Part shown: positions 30,007 through 40,708 of the stretch, in pieces
Numbering within the stretch: the first letter of the stretch is position 1
Layout: the number at the start of each line of letters is the position of its first letter
Notes under the pieces: generated by a model
Seen by the model: only the letters and a program-made list of their open reading frames with translations
The model's database searches: none
What the model was told of the DNA's origin: nothing
Translations under genes and position numbers: made by a program
Assembly: GCA_017307355.1 (NCBI GenBank)
Contig: JAFKFG010000022.1
Location: 33,697-97,696, forward strand
Length of the DNA: 64,000 nucleotides
Direction: 5' to 3'
Source: Alphaproteobacteria bacterium
GTDB taxonomy: Bacteria; Pseudomonadota; Alphaproteobacteria; Micropepsales; Micropepsaceae

Positions 30007-30315
30007 CTAACCCTTCATCACATTGACGTCCTCAACCGCGATCGTGCCGCGGTTGCGGAAATAGACCACCAGGATGGCCAGACCGATGGCCGCTTCGGCG
30101 GCCGCGACGGTGAGGACGAACAGGGCAAAGACCTGTCCCACCAGATCGCCCAGATAGGAGGAGAAGGCGACGAAGTTGAGATTGACCGCGAGCAGGATCA
30201 GCTCGACCGACATCAGGATGATGATGATGTTCTTGCGGTTGAGGAAAATGCCCACCACGCCGATGGTGAAGAGGATCGCGGCGACCGCCAGATAGCTGGA
30301 AAGACCGATGGCCAT
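30007..30315 (-). CDS. nuoK: NADH-quinone oxidoreductase subunit K
   Basis: NuoK is a three-helix membrane subunit of complex I, 102 residues. The two conserved buried Glu residues are visible in '[16 protein letters not shown]' (helix 2) and '[16 protein letters not shown]' (helix 3); they form part of the proton path toward the quinone chamber. It is separated from nuoJ and nuoL by only two to three bases. Confidence 0.97.
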   Translation of the reverse strand: MAIGLSSYLAVAAILFTIGVVGIFLNRKNIIIILMSVELILLAVNLNFVAFSSYLGDLVGQVFALFVLTVAAAEAAIGLAILVVYFRNRGTIAVEDVNVMKG

Positions 30316-30318
30316 GTT

Positions 30319-30924
30319 TTAAGCCCCCTCGCCCGGCTTGATGTCCAGCATGTCCACCGCCATGGCGGCGGTGCGGGCATTCTGGACCGCGATATTCTGG
30401 CGGCGCACGCCGGGCCGCGAACGCAGAGTGAGCACGATGGCGCCGATCATCGCCACCAGCAGCACCAGACCCGCGATCTGGAAGTAATAGACATAGTCCG
30501 TATAGAGAATCCGGCCCAAAGCCTCGGTGTTGGTGAGGCCCGCCGGCGTCGCATGCGCCTTGACCGCCAGGGCCGCGGGCTGCAGCACCCAGACGCTGCC
30601 CGCCATGATCAGCTCGACCACCAGCACCAAACCGATCAAAGCGCCGAACGGAAGATATTGGAGTGCGCCGCGCTTCAGTTCGGCGAAATCCACGTCCAGC
30701 ATCATCACCACGAACAGGAACAGCACCGCGACCGCGCCGACATAGACCACGACCAGGATCATGCCCAGGAACTCGGCGCCCAGAAGGACGAACAGTCCGG
30801 CGGCGTTGAAGAAGGACAGGATCAGGAACAGCACCGAATGCACGGGATTGCGCGACGCAATCACCATGACCGCCGATGCGATCAGGATCGCCGAGAAGAG
30901 GTAGAATGCCAGTGCTTCCAACAT
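30319..30924 (-). CDS. nuoJ: NADH-quinone oxidoreductase subunit J
   Basis: NuoJ is a five-helix membrane subunit of complex I next to the quinone site, 201 residues. The conserved helix 3 Tyr/Gly segment 'GMILVVVYVGAVAVLFLFVVMML' contains the pi-bulge region that moves during turnover. It lies 15 bases after nuoI. Confidence 0.96.
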   Translation of the reverse strand: MLEALAFYLFSAILIASAVMVIASRNPVHSVLFLILSFFNAAGLFVLLGAEFLGMILVVVYVGAVAVLFLFVVMMLDVDFAELKRGALQYLPFGALIGLVLVVELIMAGSVWVLQPAALAVKAHATPAGLTNTEALGRILYTDYVYYFQIAGLVLLVAMIGAIVLTLRSRPGVRRQNIAVQNARTAAMAVDMLDIKPGEGA

Positions 30925-30939
30925 GCGTTTCCCGTGGCC

Positions 30940-31428
30940 CTAGCGATAAGGCGCGTCTAGTTCCAGATTGCGGGCGATCTCCCGCTCCCAGCGGTCGCCG
31001 TTCGCCAGCAGCCGCTCCTTGCTGTAGTAAAGTTCTTCGCGCGTCTCGGTGGAGAATTCGAAGTTCGGCCCCTCCACGATCGCGTCGACCGGGCAGGCTT
31101 CCTGGCACAGGCCGCAATAAATGCACTTCACCATGTCGATGTCGTAGCGGGTGGTGCGGCGCGAGCCGTCATCACGCGGTTCGGCTTCGATGGTGATGGC
31201 CTGGGCGGGGCAGATCGCCTCGCACAGCTTGCAGGCGATGCAGCGTTCCTCGCCGTTCGGATAGCGGCGCAGCGCATGCTCGCCACGGAAGCGGGGCGAC
31301 AAGGGCCCCTTTTCGAACGGGTAATTCAGGGTGGCCTTGGGCGCGAAGAAATACTTCATCGCCAGGATCAGGCTCAGAATGAATTCCCAGAAGAAAATCT
31401 GGCGCGCGGTACGGTCGAAACTCGCCAT
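30940..31428 (-). CDS. nuoI: NADH-quinone oxidoreductase subunit I (8Fe-8S ferredoxin-like)
   Basis: NuoI carries clusters N6a and N6b, which pass electrons from NuoG to NuoB. Two complete cysteine sets are present, '[12 protein letters not shown]' and '[12 protein letters not shown]'. The ATG at 31428 has GAGG upstream and gives 162 residues; an in-frame upstream ATG at 31461 has no ribosome site. It lies 10 bases after nuoH. Confidence 0.97.
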   Translation of the reverse strand: MASFDRTARQIFFWEFILSLILAMKYFFAPKATLNYPFEKGPLSPRFRGEHALRRYPNGEERCIACKLCEAICPAQAITIEAEPRDDGSRRTTRYDIDMVKCIYCGLCQEACPVDAIVEGPNFEFSTETREELYYSKERLLANGDRWEREIARNLELDAPYR

Positions 31429-31438
31429 GGCGGAACCT

Positions 31439-32509
31439 CTAAGCAGGATGGCGCAAGACAACGACCCAGGCCGCCGTCAGAACCACCCACAAAAGCGAAG
31501 TCGGAAGGAACACTTTCCAGCCCAGCCGCATCAGCTGGTCATAGCGGTAGCGGGGCACGATCGCCTTCACCATCGCCATCATGAAGAACAGAAAAGCCAG
31601 CTTGAGCAGAAACCAGATGATCCCCGGCACCAAGGTAAAAGGCATGATATTGAGCGGCGGCAGCCAGCCGCCCAGGAACAATATGCTCATCAGGCCGCAG
31701 AGCAGCATGACGGTCATATACTCGGCCAGGAAGAAGAGCAGGAACGGCGCGGAGGAATATTCCACGAAGAAGCCCGCCACCAGTTCGGATTCCGCTTCCA
31801 GCAGATCGAAGGGCGGACGCTGGGTCTCGGCCAGGGACGAGACGAAGAAGATGATCAGCATCGGGAACAGAAGCGAGAAGACGTTCCAGTGCGCGAAGGC
31901 CAGGACGCCCGTGGTCGCTTGCGATTCCACGATCTTGGACAGATTGAGAGAACCGGCGAACAACAGCACCGTGATCATCACGAAGCCGATCGAGACTTCG
32001 TAGGAGACCATCTGGGCGGCGCCGCGCAGGGCCGACAGGAAGGCGTATTTCGAATTCGAGGCCCAGCCCGCCATGATCACGCCATAGACGCTGAGGGATG
32101 ACACCGCGAAGAGATAAAGAATGCCGACATTGATGTCAGATATGACCCAGCCGGCGTTGAACGGCATCACCGCCCAGGCGATGAAGGCCAGCACCACGCT
32201 GACGATGGGGGCCAGCAGAAACAGCACCTTGTTGGAGCCGGACGGGATCACCACTTCCTTGAAGAAGAATTTCAGCGCGTCCGCGAGGGTCTGGAAAAGC
32301 CCGAACGGTCCCACCACGTTGGGGCCACGCCGCATCTGCACCGCCGCCCAGATCTTGCGATCGGCCAGGATGACCACGGCCACGCCAAGCATTAGCACCA
32401 GGCACAGGACCACGATGAAGACGGCCTGGCTGAGGAACCAGGCCCAGCCATAGGGCAAGGTGACGCCCAGCTTTTCGAACAACCAGGTCCAGAAATGGAT
32501 CAGCGCCAT
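31439..32509 (-). CDS. nuoH: NADH-quinone oxidoreductase subunit H
   Basis: NuoH anchors the hydrophilic arm and forms the quinone-binding cavity; it has eight helices and 356 residues. '[26 protein letters not shown]' and '[29 protein letters not shown]' are the diagnostic quinone-site loops with their conserved Arg, Glu and Asp. I placed the start at ATG 32509, one base from the nuoG stop; longer frames enter nuoG coding sequence. Confidence 0.97.
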   Translation of the reverse strand: MALIHFWTWLFEKLGVTLPYGWAWFLSQAVFIVVLCLVLMLGVAVVILADRKIWAAVQMRRGPNVVGPFGLFQTLADALKFFFKEVVIPSGSNKVLFLLAPIVSVVLAFIAWAVMPFNAGWVISDINVGILYLFAVSSLSVYGVIMAGWASNSKYAFLSALRGAAQMVSYEVSIGFVMITVLLFAGSLNLSKIVESQATTGVLAFAHWNVFSLLFPMLIIFFVSSLAETQRPPFDLLEAESELVAGFFVEYSSAPFLLFFLAEYMTVMLLCGLMSILFLGGWLPPLNIMPFTLVPGIIWFLLKLAFLFFMMAMVKAIVPRYRYDQLMRLGWKVFLPTSLLWVVLTAAWVVVLRHPA

Positions 32510-32510
32510 G

Positions 32511-34643
32511 TTATTCCGCCGCCATCTTGGTTGCGCCGTGCACCAGTTCCTGGCTGCACCGGGCCATGGTTTCGCTGGCGCGCGCAATCGGGTTGGTGAG
32601 GTAATAGTCCGCGATGCCGCGCGTCACGGGCAACGATTCGTCCAGATTGCCTTGCGCGCCAATGCCGTTCCAGGTCGCCGATGAGGTGTCGGCATGAACG
32701 GGCACCTCCCCGATCTGCGCGAAATGGGGCACGTCCTTCACCATCGCGGCGCGCAGTTGCGCGCGATCGTCATAAGGCAGCCTGGCGCCCAGATGGTCGG
32801 ATAGAGCCCGCAGGATCGCCCAATCTTCCTTGGCCTCGCCCGGGGGAAATACGGCGCGCTCGGCGCGCTGCACCCGGCCTTCGAAATTGACGTAGGTGCC
32901 TTCCTTCTCGGTATAGGCGGCACCGGGCAGGATCACGTCGGCATGATGGGCGCCGGCATCGCCATGGCTGCCCTGATAGACCACGAAAGCCCGGCCCAAA
33001 TGAGCGACGTCGAACTCGTCCGCGCCCAGAAGATAAATGAAGTCGATTTCGCCCTTCTGCGCGCCATCGACAATACCCGCCACATCGCGGCCGCCCTGCC
33101 CCGGAACGAAGCCGAGATCGAGCGCTGCCACGCGCGAGGCCGCGGTGTGCAGGATGTTGAAGCCGTTCCAGCCCCCTTCGGCGGCGGTGCCGGCCGGACC
33201 GATCATGCCACTGTCGCCGGCGATCCGCGCCGCCAGGCTTAAGGCCGCGGCGCCGTCGGCGCGGGTGAGCAAGCCCGAACCCAGAATGATCATCGGCCGC
33301 TTGGCGTCCTTCAGCACTTTGGCGAAGGGATGGCTGCCATTGGCGATGGCGGCCAAGACGGCGATGTCCGTGCCCAGCTGCTCCACGGGATAGGTGAGAT
33401 CGACGGCAGGACCGATATTGGCCACTTTCAGCGGACCGGCCAGCCAAGTCTTGCGGATGCGGGCATTCAGCACCGGCGCGTCCCAGCGCGGGTTGGTGCC
33501 CACCAGCAGGATCGCATCGGCCGCTTCAACCCCGGCGATGGTGGTGTTGAAGAGATAAGTCTGGCGGGGTCCGCCTTCGATCTTTGCGCCATCCTGGCGG
33601 CAATCGAGGTTGGCGACGCCCAGCGACGTCATCAGATCCTTCAGCGCCTTGATCTCTTCGGCGGCGGCGAGATCGCCCACCACCGCGGCCATCTTGGCGG
33701 GCGTGGTGCCGCGCACCTTGGCGGCGATGGCAGCGAAAGCCTCCGCCCAGCTGGCGGGCTTCAGCTTGCCGTTGATCCGCACATAGGGCCGGTCGAGCCG
33801 CTGGCGGACAAGTCCGTCACAGGCATGGCGTGCCTTGTCGGAAATCCATTCCTCATTCACGGTCTCGTTCAGGCGCGGCAGCACGCGCATCACTTGCGGC
33901 CCGCGTGCATCGACGCGGATATTGCTGCCCTGCGCGTCCATCACGTCGATGGATTCGGTCTTGCGCAATTCCCAGGGGCGGGCGTTGAAGGCGTAAGGCT
34001 TGGAGGTCAGCGCGCCCACCGGGCACAAATCCACCACATTGCCGGACAATTCGCTGGCAAAGGCCTTTTCCAGATAGGTGGTGATCTCCATGTCCTCGCC
34101 GCGGCCGGTGGCGCCCAGATCGGGCACGCCCGCCACTTCGGTGGCGAAGCGCACGCAACGGGTGCACTGGATGCAGCGGGTCATGATGGTCTTGATCAGC
34201 GGGCCCATATATTTGTCTTCGACCGCCCGCTTGTTTTCATTGAAGCGGTGGAATGCGGCGCGGCCATAGCCCATCGCCTGGTCCTGCAGGTCGCATTCGC
34301 CGCCCTGGTCGCAGATCGGGCAATCCAGCGGATGATTGATCAGAAGGAATTCCATCACCCCTTCGCGCGCCTTCAAGGCATAGGGCGATGCTGTGTTGAT
34401 CTTGGCCGGCGTGCCGTCCTTGTTGGGGAAGATATCCTTGACCTGCAACGCGCAGCTGGCTTGCGGCTTGGGCGCGCCCACCCATTCCACCAGGCACATG
34501 CGGCAATTGCCGGCCACCGACAGACGCTCGTGAAAGCAGAAGCGAGGGATTTCCGCGCCCGCCTGCTCGCAAGCCTGCAGCAAGGTGATGGTTTCTTCCG
34601 CCTCGACTTCCTTGCCGTCGATGATGAGTTTGCGGGTTCCCAT
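32511..34643 (-). CDS. nuoG: NADH-quinone oxidoreductase subunit G
   Basis: NuoG is the large iron-sulfur subunit of the NADH arm, 710 residues. The N-terminal [2Fe-2S] set is '[15 protein letters not shown]'. The N5 His/Cys cluster '[18 protein letters not shown]' and the N4 set '[10 protein letters not shown]' with 'CPVGAL' follow, and then a molybdopterin-oxidoreductase-like domain without cofactor. The ATG at 34643 shares one base with the DUF3291 stop (TAATG). Confidence 0.97.
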   Translation of the reverse strand: MGTRKLIIDGKEVEAEETITLLQACEQAGAEIPRFCFHERLSVAGNCRMCLVEWVGAPKPQASCALQVKDIFPNKDGTPAKINTASPYALKAREGVMEFLLINHPLDCPICDQGGECDLQDQAMGYGRAAFHRFNENKRAVEDKYMGPLIKTIMTRCIQCTRCVRFATEVAGVPDLGATGRGEDMEITTYLEKAFASELSGNVVDLCPVGALTSKPYAFNARPWELRKTESIDVMDAQGSNIRVDARGPQVMRVLPRLNETVNEEWISDKARHACDGLVRQRLDRPYVRINGKLKPASWAEAFAAIAAKVRGTTPAKMAAVVGDLAAAEEIKALKDLMTSLGVANLDCRQDGAKIEGGPRQTYLFNTTIAGVEAADAILLVGTNPRWDAPVLNARIRKTWLAGPLKVANIGPAVDLTYPVEQLGTDIAVLAAIANGSHPFAKVLKDAKRPMIILGSGLLTRADGAAALSLAARIAGDSGMIGPAGTAAEGGWNGFNILHTAASRVAALDLGFVPGQGGRDVAGIVDGAQKGEIDFIYLLGADEFDVAHLGRAFVVYQGSHGDAGAHHADVILPGAAYTEKEGTYVNFEGRVQRAERAVFPPGEAKEDWAILRALSDHLGARLPYDDRAQLRAAMVKDVPHFAQIGEVPVHADTSSATWNGIGAQGNLDESLPVTRGIADYYLTNPIARASETMARCSQELVHGATKMAAE

Positions 34644-35107
34644 TACGCGCACCTTTTTTCTTGCCACAGCTTGGCGGCCGGCGCTTCGGCCCAACCGAAC
34701 GCCTCCTCGCTGGGACCGTGCTCAGTGAGCTGGTCCAGCCGCGCCTTGGCTTCGGCCAGGGTCGGGATATGTCCAGCTTCAATCCACCACATCACGAAAT
34801 GCGGTGCCGTGGGCTTTTCGAAGAATTCCGCCTTGCGGGCATAGATTTTCGTATGGGCGGTCTGCCAGACGAATTTCTCCAGCGCTTCGACGCTTTCCCA
34901 GACGCTGAGATTGACCGCCATGCCGGGATCGCCCACCCATGGGATATTGGTGGCGTTGCCGCTTTCATCCTTCAGGCGCCAGACAAAACCGGGCATGCGT
35001 TCGGCGGCCGCATTGATGCGATCCAGATTGTCGAAAAATCCGGCCATCGCCGGATCGTCCTTGCCGCCGAGAAGCTTGCCGATATTGAGCTGCGCCAGGT
35101 GCCGCAT
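34643..35107 (-). CDS. DUF3291 protein inserted in the nuo operon
   Basis: This 154-residue soluble protein matches DUF3291 in its pattern: 'HLAQLNIGKL' at the start, 'DRINAAAERMPGFVWRL', 'AVNLSVWESVEALEKFVW', and 'FVMWWIEAGHIPTLAEAKARLDQLTEHGPSEEAFGW'. The fold resembles dimeric ferredoxin-like alpha+beta barrels of the monooxygenase/EthD type. No activity is established. It sits between nuoF (one base gap) and nuoG (one base overlap), so it must be made together with complex I; an assembly or repair role is only a guess. Confidence 0.85.
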   Translation of the reverse strand: MRHLAQLNIGKLLGGKDDPAMAGFFDNLDRINAAAERMPGFVWRLKDESGNATNIPWVGDPGMAVNLSVWESVEALEKFVWQTAHTKIYARKAEFFEKPTAPHFVMWWIEAGHIPTLAEAKARLDQLTEHGPSEEAFGWAEAPAAKLWQEKRCA

Positions 35108-35108
35108 T

Positions 35109-36392
35109 TTATTCCGCCGCCTCGCGCAGGCCCGCGCGCGCCGCGATGCGCCGCTCGATCTCGGGACGGAAATGACGGATCAGGCCCTGGATCGGCCACG
35201 CCGCCGCGTCACCCAGGGCGCAGATGGTATGGCCTTCGATCTCCTTGGAGACTTCCTGCAGCAGGTCGATCTCGCCGACTTTGGCGTCGCCCTTCACCAT
35301 GCGGGTCATCACCCGCCACATCCAACCGGTGCCTTCGCGGCACGGCGTGCACTGGCCGCAGCTTTCATGTTTGTAGAAATAGGCCAGCCGCTGGATCGCC
35401 TTCACCACATCGGTGGACTTGTCCATCACGATCACGGCGGCGGTGCCCAGACCGGTCTGCACAGCTTTCAAGCTATCGAAATCCATCAGCACATCGTCGC
35501 AGATGGATTTGGGGATCAGCGGCACCGAGGCGCCCCCCGGGATTACAGCCAGCAGATTGTCCCAGCCGCCGCGCACGCCACCGCAATGCTTCTCGATGAG
35601 TTCGCGGAGCGGAATGCCCATTTCCTCTTCGACATTACAGGGCTTGTTCACATGGCCGGAGATGCAGAACAGTTTGGTGCCGGAATTGTTGGGGCGGCCG
35701 AGACCGGCAAACCAGTCGGCGCCGCGGCGCAGGATGGTCGGCGCCACCGCGATGCTTTCGACATTGTTCACGGTGGTGGGGCAACCATAGAGGCCGACAT
35801 TGGCCGGGAATGGAGGCTTCAGGCGCGGCTGGCCCTTTTTGCCTTCCAGGGATTCCAGCAGCGCGGTTTCTTCGCCGCAGATATAGGCGCCGGCGCCGTG
35901 ATGGACATAGAGATCGAAATCCCAGCCATGCACATTGTTCTTGCCGATCAGGTTGGCGGCATAGGCTTCATCCACCGCACGCTGCAGCGCCTCGCGCTCG
36001 CGGATGAATTCGCCCCGCACATAGATGTAACAGGCATGGGCGCGCATCGCGAAGCTGGCGATCAGGCAGCCTTCGACCAAAGTATGCGGATCGTGGCGCA
36101 TGATGTCGCGATCCTTGCAGGTGCCCGGCTCGCTCTCGTCCGCATTGACGACCAGATAATGCGGTCGTTCCTTCACTTCCTTGGGCATGAAGGACCATTT
36201 GAGCCCGGTGGGGAAACCCGCGCCGCCACGGCCGCGCAGGCCCGACTTTTTCATCTCGTCGACAATGGCTTCGGGGCCCCGTTCCAGGATCGCCTTCGTG
36301 CCGTCCCAGGCGCCGCGCTTGATGGCGGCGGCAAGGCCCGGGTCCTGCAGGCCATAAAGGTTGGTGAAAATGCGGTCGCGATCGGCAAGCAT
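35109..36392 (-). CDS. nuoF: NADH-quinone oxidoreductase subunit F (NADH/FMN binding)
   Basis: NuoF is the NADH dehydrogenase subunit holding FMN and cluster N3, 427 residues. '[16 protein letters not shown]' and '[16 protein letters not shown]' form the FMN site, '[20 protein letters not shown]' the NADH site, and '[11 protein letters not shown]' plus a later Cys the N3 cluster. The start overlaps the nuoE stop as TGATG. Confidence 0.98.
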   Translation of the reverse strand: MLADRDRIFTNLYGLQDPGLAAAIKRGAWDGTKAILERGPEAIVDEMKKSGLRGRGGAGFPTGLKWSFMPKEVKERPHYLVVNADESEPGTCKDRDIMRHDPHTLVEGCLIASFAMRAHACYIYVRGEFIREREALQRAVDEAYAANLIGKNNVHGWDFDLYVHHGAGAYICGEETALLESLEGKKGQPRLKPPFPANVGLYGCPTTVNNVESIAVAPTILRRGADWFAGLGRPNNSGTKLFCISGHVNKPCNVEEEMGIPLRELIEKHCGGVRGGWDNLLAVIPGGASVPLIPKSICDDVLMDFDSLKAVQTGLGTAAVIVMDKSTDVVKAIQRLAYFYKHESCGQCTPCREGTGWMWRVMTRMVKGDAKVGEIDLLQEVSKEIEGHTICALGDAAAWPIQGLIRHFRPEIERRIAARAGLREAAE

Positions 36393-37093
36393 CAGCTGGC
36401 TGCTCCCGGCGGTTTCTGGGTGGGCGCGTCACGGTCGGCATCGGCGGCGGCCTGCCCGCGCTTCTGCCGGCCGATCATCGAACCGTCGAACAGCGACGGA
36501 TCGGTCAAGGTGGTGGCGCCGCCCGAGGGTTCGGAGGTGTGGCGCGCATTCTGCGGGCCCGGCTTAACAGCGCGTCCGGCGCGCAGATCTTCCAACAGCT
36601 TTTCGGTGATCGGGCCGTCCAGATCCTCGTAGAAATCCTTGTCGATCTGCAGCATCGGCGCGTTGACGCAGGCGCCCAGGCATTCGACTTCCATCCAGGA
36701 GAATTTGCCGTCGGCCGAAACCGTGTGCGGATGCGGATGGATGTGCTTCTTGCAAGCTTCGACCACCGCATCCGAGCCGGCGAGCATGCAAGGCGTGGTG
36801 GTGCAGACCTGAACCAGATAGGTGCCGACCGGCACCAGATTGAACATGGTGTAGAAGGTCGCCACTTCCAGCACCCGGATGAACGGCATCGACAGCATCT
36901 GAGCGACGCTTTCGATCATCGGATGGGTGACCCAGCCTTCCTGCTCCTGCCCGCGCCACAGAAGCGCGATCACGGCGGAGGCCTGGCGGCCCGGCGGATA
37001 TTTGGCGATTTCCTTCTGGGCCCATTCCGCATTCGCCGCATTGAAGGCGAAGCTTGCAGGTTGCATGTCGGGCGGAGCGAGACGACGCAGCAT
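36392..37093 (-). CDS. nuoE: NADH-quinone oxidoreductase subunit E
   Basis: NuoE is a thioredoxin-fold subunit with the [2Fe-2S] cluster N1a; its ligands are in 'CTTTPCML' and 'CLGACVNAP'. It has 233 residues. The last 60 or so form a disordered, Pro/Ala/charged tail beyond the fold, common in alphaproteobacterial NuoE. It is preceded by the SnoaL-like gene with a nine-base gap. Confidence 0.96.
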   Translation of the reverse strand: MLRRLAPPDMQPASFAFNAANAEWAQKEIAKYPPGRQASAVIALLWRGQEQEGWVTHPMIESVAQMLSMPFIRVLEVATFYTMFNLVPVGTYLVQVCTTTPCMLAGSDAVVEACKKHIHPHPHTVSADGKFSWMEVECLGACVNAPMLQIDKDFYEDLDGPITEKLLEDLRAGRAVKPGPQNARHTSEPSGGATTLTDPSLFDGSMIGRQKRGQAAADADRDAPTQKPPGAAS

Positions 37094-37102
37094 CGGGTAA
37101 GC

Positions 37103-37450
37103 CTATTTCGCGAAATCGACGCGGGCGATCAGCCCGTCGCGGAAGGTGTAAATGGCGATGATCTCGAATTCCTCGCCGCCGGGGGCGCGCACCACTTTTT
37201 CATGGTCCACCACGGTGCTCCCCACCGCGATGCGGCTCTTCAGATATGCCTTGTTCTGGGGGAACTGGGCGAACGCCTTGGCATAGCGGGCGCGGATGGC
37301 GTCGCGGCTGGTTTCGGTGGGCACACCGTTCAAGCCGGAGACGACGCAGTCCTCGGCAAAGAAGGACATATATGTGTCCAGGTCCTGCGCGTTATAGGCA
37401 TCGAGCTGTTTCTGCGCGATGTCGATATTGGGGTTGGACAGAGCGGTCAC
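37103..37450 (-). CDS. SnoaL-like/NTF2-fold protein inserted in the nuo operon
   Basis: This is a 115-residue cone-fold protein: '[26 protein letters not shown]' at the N-terminus, '[16 protein letters not shown]' in the middle, and the terminal strand '[18 protein letters not shown]'. This is the pattern of nuclear-transport-factor-2/SnoaL proteins. The GTG start overlaps the nuoD stop (GTGA) and has GGAGGT upstream, so coupling to nuoD is clear. Family members include isomerases, hydrolases and non-enzymatic binders, so activity cannot be assigned. It is cytoplasmic, with no signal peptide. Confidence 0.85.
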   Translation of the reverse strand: MTALSNPNIDIAQKQLDAYNAQDLDTYMSFFAEDCVVSGLNGVPTETSRDAIRARYAKAFAQFPQNKAYLKSRIAVGSTVVDHEKVVRAPGGEEFEIIAIYTFRDGLIARVDFAK

Positions 37451-38667
37451 CGGTCCACCTCCCCGAACACGATGTCGAGCGAGCCCAACACCGCCGAAAC
37501 GTCGGCCAGCATATGGCCTTTGCACATGTAATCCATCATCTGCAGATGCACGAAGCTGGGCGCGCGGATCTTGCAGCGCTGCGGCTTGTTGGAGCCGTCC
37601 GCCACCAGATAGACGCCGAATTCGCCCTTGGGCGCTTCGACCGCCGCATAAGCCTCGCCGGCCGGCACGTGAAAGCCTTCGGTGTAGAGCTTGAAGTGAT
37701 GGATCAGGGCTTCCATCGAGGTCTTCATCTCGGCGCGGCGCGGGGGCGTGACCTTGTGGTCCTGCGACACCACCGGACCCGGCGCCATCTTGTCGAGGCA
37801 CTGGATCATGATCTTGTTGGCTTCGCGCATCTCTTCCATGCGCATGATGTAACGGTCGTAATTGTCGCCGTTCTTGCCCACCGGAATCTTGAAATCCAGC
37901 TCGCTGTAGCACTCATAGGGCTGGCTGCGGCGCAGATCCCACTTTACCCCGGTGGAGCGCAGCATCACGCCCGACATGCCCCACATCTCGGCTTCGGCCC
38001 GGTTGACCACGCCGATATCGACATTGCGCTGCTTGAAGATGCGGTTCTCGGTGAGCAATCCCTCGATATCGTCCAGCACCTTGGGGAAATGCTCGCAGAA
38101 TTTGTAGATGTCGGCGGCAAGGCCGGGCGGCATGTCCTGGTGGACGCCGCCGGGGCGGAAGAAGGCGGCATGCATGCGGCTGCCGCTGATGCGCTCATAG
38201 AACACCATCAGCTTTTCGCGTTCCTCGAAGCCCCAGAGCGGCGGCGTCAGAGCGCCCACGTCCATCGCCTGGGTGGTGACGTTGAGGAGATGGTTGAGGA
38301 TGCGGCCGATTTCCGAATAGAGCACGCGGATATACTGGCCGCGCTTGGGCACTTCGAGACCCAGCAGCTTCTCGATCGCCAGGCAGAATGCATGCTCCTG
38401 GTTCATCGGCGCGACATAGTCGAGCCGGTCGAAATACGGGATCGCCTGCAGATAGGTCTTGTGCTCGATCAGCTTTTCGGTGCCGCGATGCAAAAGGCCG
38501 ATATGAGGATCGACCCGGGTGACGATCTCGCCGTCCAGGTCCAGGATCAGGCGCAGCACGCCATGGGCCGCCGGATGCTGGGGCCCGAAATTCAGCGTCA
38601 TCTGTGCGTTCTCCGCCGGTCCGTTCGACGTCTCGGCGGGAATGGTCTCAAGCGTAATGCTGGTCAC
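37447..38667 (-). CDS. nuoD: NADH-quinone oxidoreductase subunit D
   Basis: NuoD is the 49-kDa-type subunit that forms the quinone pocket with NuoB and NuoH. The protein has 406 residues. The quinone-head ligands are recognisable: the His in '[14 protein letters not shown]' and the Tyr in '[14 protein letters not shown]'. The C-terminus '[13 protein letters not shown]' is canonical. Its start overlaps the nuoC stop. Confidence 0.98.
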   Translation of the reverse strand: MTSITLETIPAETSNGPAENAQMTLNFGPQHPAAHGVLRLILDLDGEIVTRVDPHIGLLHRGTEKLIEHKTYLQAIPYFDRLDYVAPMNQEHAFCLAIEKLLGLEVPKRGQYIRVLYSEIGRILNHLLNVTTQAMDVGALTPPLWGFEEREKLMVFYERISGSRMHAAFFRPGGVHQDMPPGLAADIYKFCEHFPKVLDDIEGLLTENRIFKQRNVDIGVVNRAEAEMWGMSGVMLRSTGVKWDLRRSQPYECYSELDFKIPVGKNGDNYDRYIMRMEEMREANKIMIQCLDKMAPGPVVSQDHKVTPPRRAEMKTSMEALIHHFKLYTEGFHVPAGEAYAAVEAPKGEFGVYLVADGSNKPQRCKIRAPSFVHLQMMDYMCKGHMLADVSAVLGSLDIVFGEVDR

Positions 38668-39287
38668 GGCTTCTTCCCCGTGTCGGCGGCGGGCGCTGCT
38701 TTTTCGTCGCCCGGCAGGATGTGAGGGGCGCCTTCCCAGGGACTCATGAAATCGAAATCGCGAAATTCCTGGACCAGCTGCACCGGCTGATAGACCACCC
38801 GCTTCAACTCTTCGTCATAGCGCAGCTCGACATAGCCGGTGAGCGGGAAGTCCTTGCGCAGCGGATAGCCGGAAAAGCCGTAGTCCGTAAGGATGCGGCG
38901 CAGATCCGGATTGCCGGAAAATACGATGCCGTACATGTCGAAGGCTTCACGCTCGAACCAGCCGGCGGCCGGATAAAGCCCGATGGAAGACGGCACCACC
39001 TCACCCTCGCCCACCATCGCCTTGACTCGAATGCGCATGTTCCGGGTCAGCGACAGCAAATGATAGACCACGTCGAAGCGCTTCTCGCGCTTGGGCCAGT
39101 CATTGCCGCAGAGATCGACCAGGATCTTGAATTCGCAGTCCGCATCGTCGCGCAGATGCGTGAGAACGCTGACGATCTGATCGACCGGCACGGTCAAGGT
39201 CAGTTCGCCCGCGGCGAGCTTGTGCGTGGCGAGCGCCGTTCCCAGCCTCGCCGCAAGCGTTTCTGCAAATTGGCCAAGATTCGACAT
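38664..39287 (-). CDS. nuoC: NADH-quinone oxidoreductase subunit C
   Basis: NuoC is the 30-kDa-type connecting subunit, 207 residues, separate from nuoD. '[41 protein letters not shown]' is the family signature. ATG 39287 shares one base with the nuoB stop (TGATG). A charged, Ala-rich tail of about 20 residues ends the protein. Confidence 0.97.
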   Translation of the reverse strand: MSNLGQFAETLAARLGTALATHKLAAGELTLTVPVDQIVSVLTHLRDDADCEFKILVDLCGNDWPKREKRFDVVYHLLSLTRNMRIRVKAMVGEGEVVPSSIGLYPAAGWFEREAFDMYGIVFSGNPDLRRILTDYGFSGYPLRKDFPLTGYVELRYDEELKRVVYQPVQLVQEFRDFDFMSPWEGAPHILPGDEKAAPAADTGKKP

Positions 39288-39868
39288 CAGCGCTCGATCG
39301 TTCCGGTGCGGCGGATTTTCCGCTGCAGCAAGAGAATGCCATAGACCAGAGCTTCCGCCGTGGGCGGGCAACCCGGCACATAAATGTCCACCGGCACGAT
39401 GCGATCGCAGCCCCGGACCACCGCATAGGAATAGTGATAATAGCCGCCGCCATTCGCGCAGGATCCCATCGAGATCACATAGCGCGGCTCCGGCATCTGG
39501 TCGTAGACCTTGCGCAGCGCGGGGGCCATTTTGTTGGTCAGGGTCCCGGCCACGATCATCACGTCGGACTGGCGCGGCGAGGCGCGCGGCGCGAAGCCGA
39601 ACCGCTCCAGATCGTAGCGGGGCATCGAAGCCTGCATCATCTCGACGGCGCAGCAGGCCAGTCCGAAGGTCATCCACATCAAGGAGCCCGTGCGGGCCCA
39701 GGTGATCAGGCTTTCGGCGCTGGTGACCAGGAAGCCCTTGTCGGCCATCTCCTGCTGCAACGCTTTGAAATAAGGATCATTGTCGGTGATCTGAGGCGCG
39801 CCGCCCTCGACCCCGGCTCGGCCCGCCGCACCTGCCGGCATGCCTTTGGAAGGCGTGATCACTCCCAT
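39287..39868 (-). CDS. nuoB: NADH-quinone oxidoreductase subunit B
   Basis: NuoB holds cluster N2, the direct electron donor to quinone. The ligand cysteines are in '[11 protein letters not shown]', 'MGSCANGGG' and '[10 protein letters not shown]'. I chose ATG 39868, with GGGAG seven bases upstream, giving 193 residues; the in-frame ATG at 39889 is less likely. It overlaps nuoA by ten bases. Confidence 0.97.
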   Translation of the reverse strand: MGVITPSKGMPAGAAGRAGVEGGAPQITDNDPYFKALQQEMADKGFLVTSAESLITWARTGSLMWMTFGLACCAVEMMQASMPRYDLERFGFAPRASPRQSDVMIVAGTLTNKMAPALRKVYDQMPEPRYVISMGSCANGGGYYHYSYAVVRGCDRIVPVDIYVPGCPPTAEALVYGILLLQRKIRRTGTIER

Positions 39869-40224
39869 TCGAGCGCTCCCTTCTTCCATTCATAGATGAA
39901 GCCCACCGTCAGAACCCCCAGGAACGCCATCATCGACCAGAAGGCAAAGAGACCCGTCGCGCCCAGGGTGATGGCCCAGGGGAACAGGAACGCCACTTCC
40001 AGGTCGAAAATGATGAACAGGATCGCGACCAGATAAAAACGGACATCGAATTTCATGCGCGAGTCCCCGAAGGCGGGAAAGCCGCATTCATAGGCGGATA
40101 GTTTTTCCGGGTCCGGCTTGGACGGAGCGATCACCAGCGGCAGCACGATCAGGGCGGTGCCCAAAACGATCGCGATGCCCAGAAAGAGCAGGATCGGCAG
40201 ATACTCGAGAAGCAGTTTTTCCAT
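39859..40224 (-). CDS. nuoA: NADH-quinone oxidoreductase subunit A
   Basis: NuoA is a three-helix membrane subunit at the quinone chamber, the first gene of the nuo operon. The conserved loop '[20 protein letters not shown]' with its Cys and '[12 protein letters not shown]' with the buried acids are intact. ATG 40224 gives 121 residues; ATG 40242, six codons earlier, is an alternative. A promoter lies about 75 bases upstream. Confidence 0.95.
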   Translation of the reverse strand: MEKLLLEYLPILLFLGIAIVLGTALIVLPLVIAPSKPDPEKLSAYECGFPAFGDSRMKFDVRFYLVAILFIIFDLEVAFLFPWAITLGATGLFAFWSMMAFLGVLTVGFIYEWKKGALEWE

Positions 40225-40305
40225 GCCGTCCCCAAACGTCATCGCACAGGAACGGCTGGCGCATTCGCGCCGTCGTCAGGCCGGACCTCGTTTTTTCGCG
40301 GGCGC

Positions 40306-40333
40306 AGTATAGGCAGGCACTGCTGCCGCGCAA
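40306..40333 (-). promoter_or_regulatory. Sigma-70-type promoter for the nuo operon
   Basis: On the minus strand -35 TTGCGC (40333-40328) and -10 TATACT (40311-40306) lie 16 bases apart. Transcription would start near 40299, leaving a leader of about 75 bases to nuoA. The 334-base gap 40225-40558 holds this promoter and the tRNA-Asp terminator; I see no gene in it. Confidence 0.6.
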
Positions 40334-40536
40334 CGCGGGTTTAGCGGAAGATTCGCGGCGACAGAACAGGAATTTTCGAAGGGCGAACCAGCGCCGCCGC
40401 GGATGCCCCGCGAGCGGGAAACACCCAAGAAAATGGCGATGCAAACATGGACTCTAGTTGCGATCCATTCTTACTTTGAAAGGGTAAGGGCAATGGCGGC
40501 GCGATCCGCTGCACAAGATGGCAGTGGTTTTCCAGG

Positions 40537-40562
40537 AAAAGCCATTTCCGGAGGGAAATGGC
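40537..40562 (-). terminator. Terminator of tRNA-Asp overlapping its CCA end
   Basis: On the minus strand GCCATTTCC, a four-base loop and GGAAATGGC pair perfectly over nine bases and are followed by TTTT. The first stem bases are the discriminator G and CCA of the tRNA, so the terminator stem uses the mature 3' end of the tRNA. Confidence 0.85.
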
Positions 40563-40635
40563 GGGAGCGACGGGGCTCGAACCCGCGACCTTCGGCGTGA
40601 CAGGCCGACACTCTAACCAACTGAGCTACGCCCCC
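40559..40635 (-). tRNA. tRNA-Asp (anticodon GTC)
   Basis: A full cloverleaf of 77 bases. Acceptor GGGGGCG pairs with CGCTCCC (one G-T pair), followed by discriminator G and an encoded CCA. The anticodon stem TCGGC/GCCGA encloses the loop CTGTCAC, giving anticodon GTC. T-loop TTCGAGC is normal. Confidence 0.97.
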
Positions 40636-40672
40636 GCATGGTTCCGCCAAAGCGGTCCCGCGAAGGGGGCCG

Positions 40673-40701
40673 ATGTAGGGCGGCCACACCCTCCAAGTCA
40701 A
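40673..40701 (-). promoter_or_regulatory. Promoter of tRNA-Asp
   Basis: On the minus strand -35 TTGACT (40701-40696) and -10 CTACAT (40678-40673) are 17 bases apart, placing the start about 30 bases before the tRNA. The -35 begins eight bases past the stop of the upstream EF-hand gene, on the same strand. Confidence 0.6.
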
Positions 40702-40708
40702 GCGAGCT

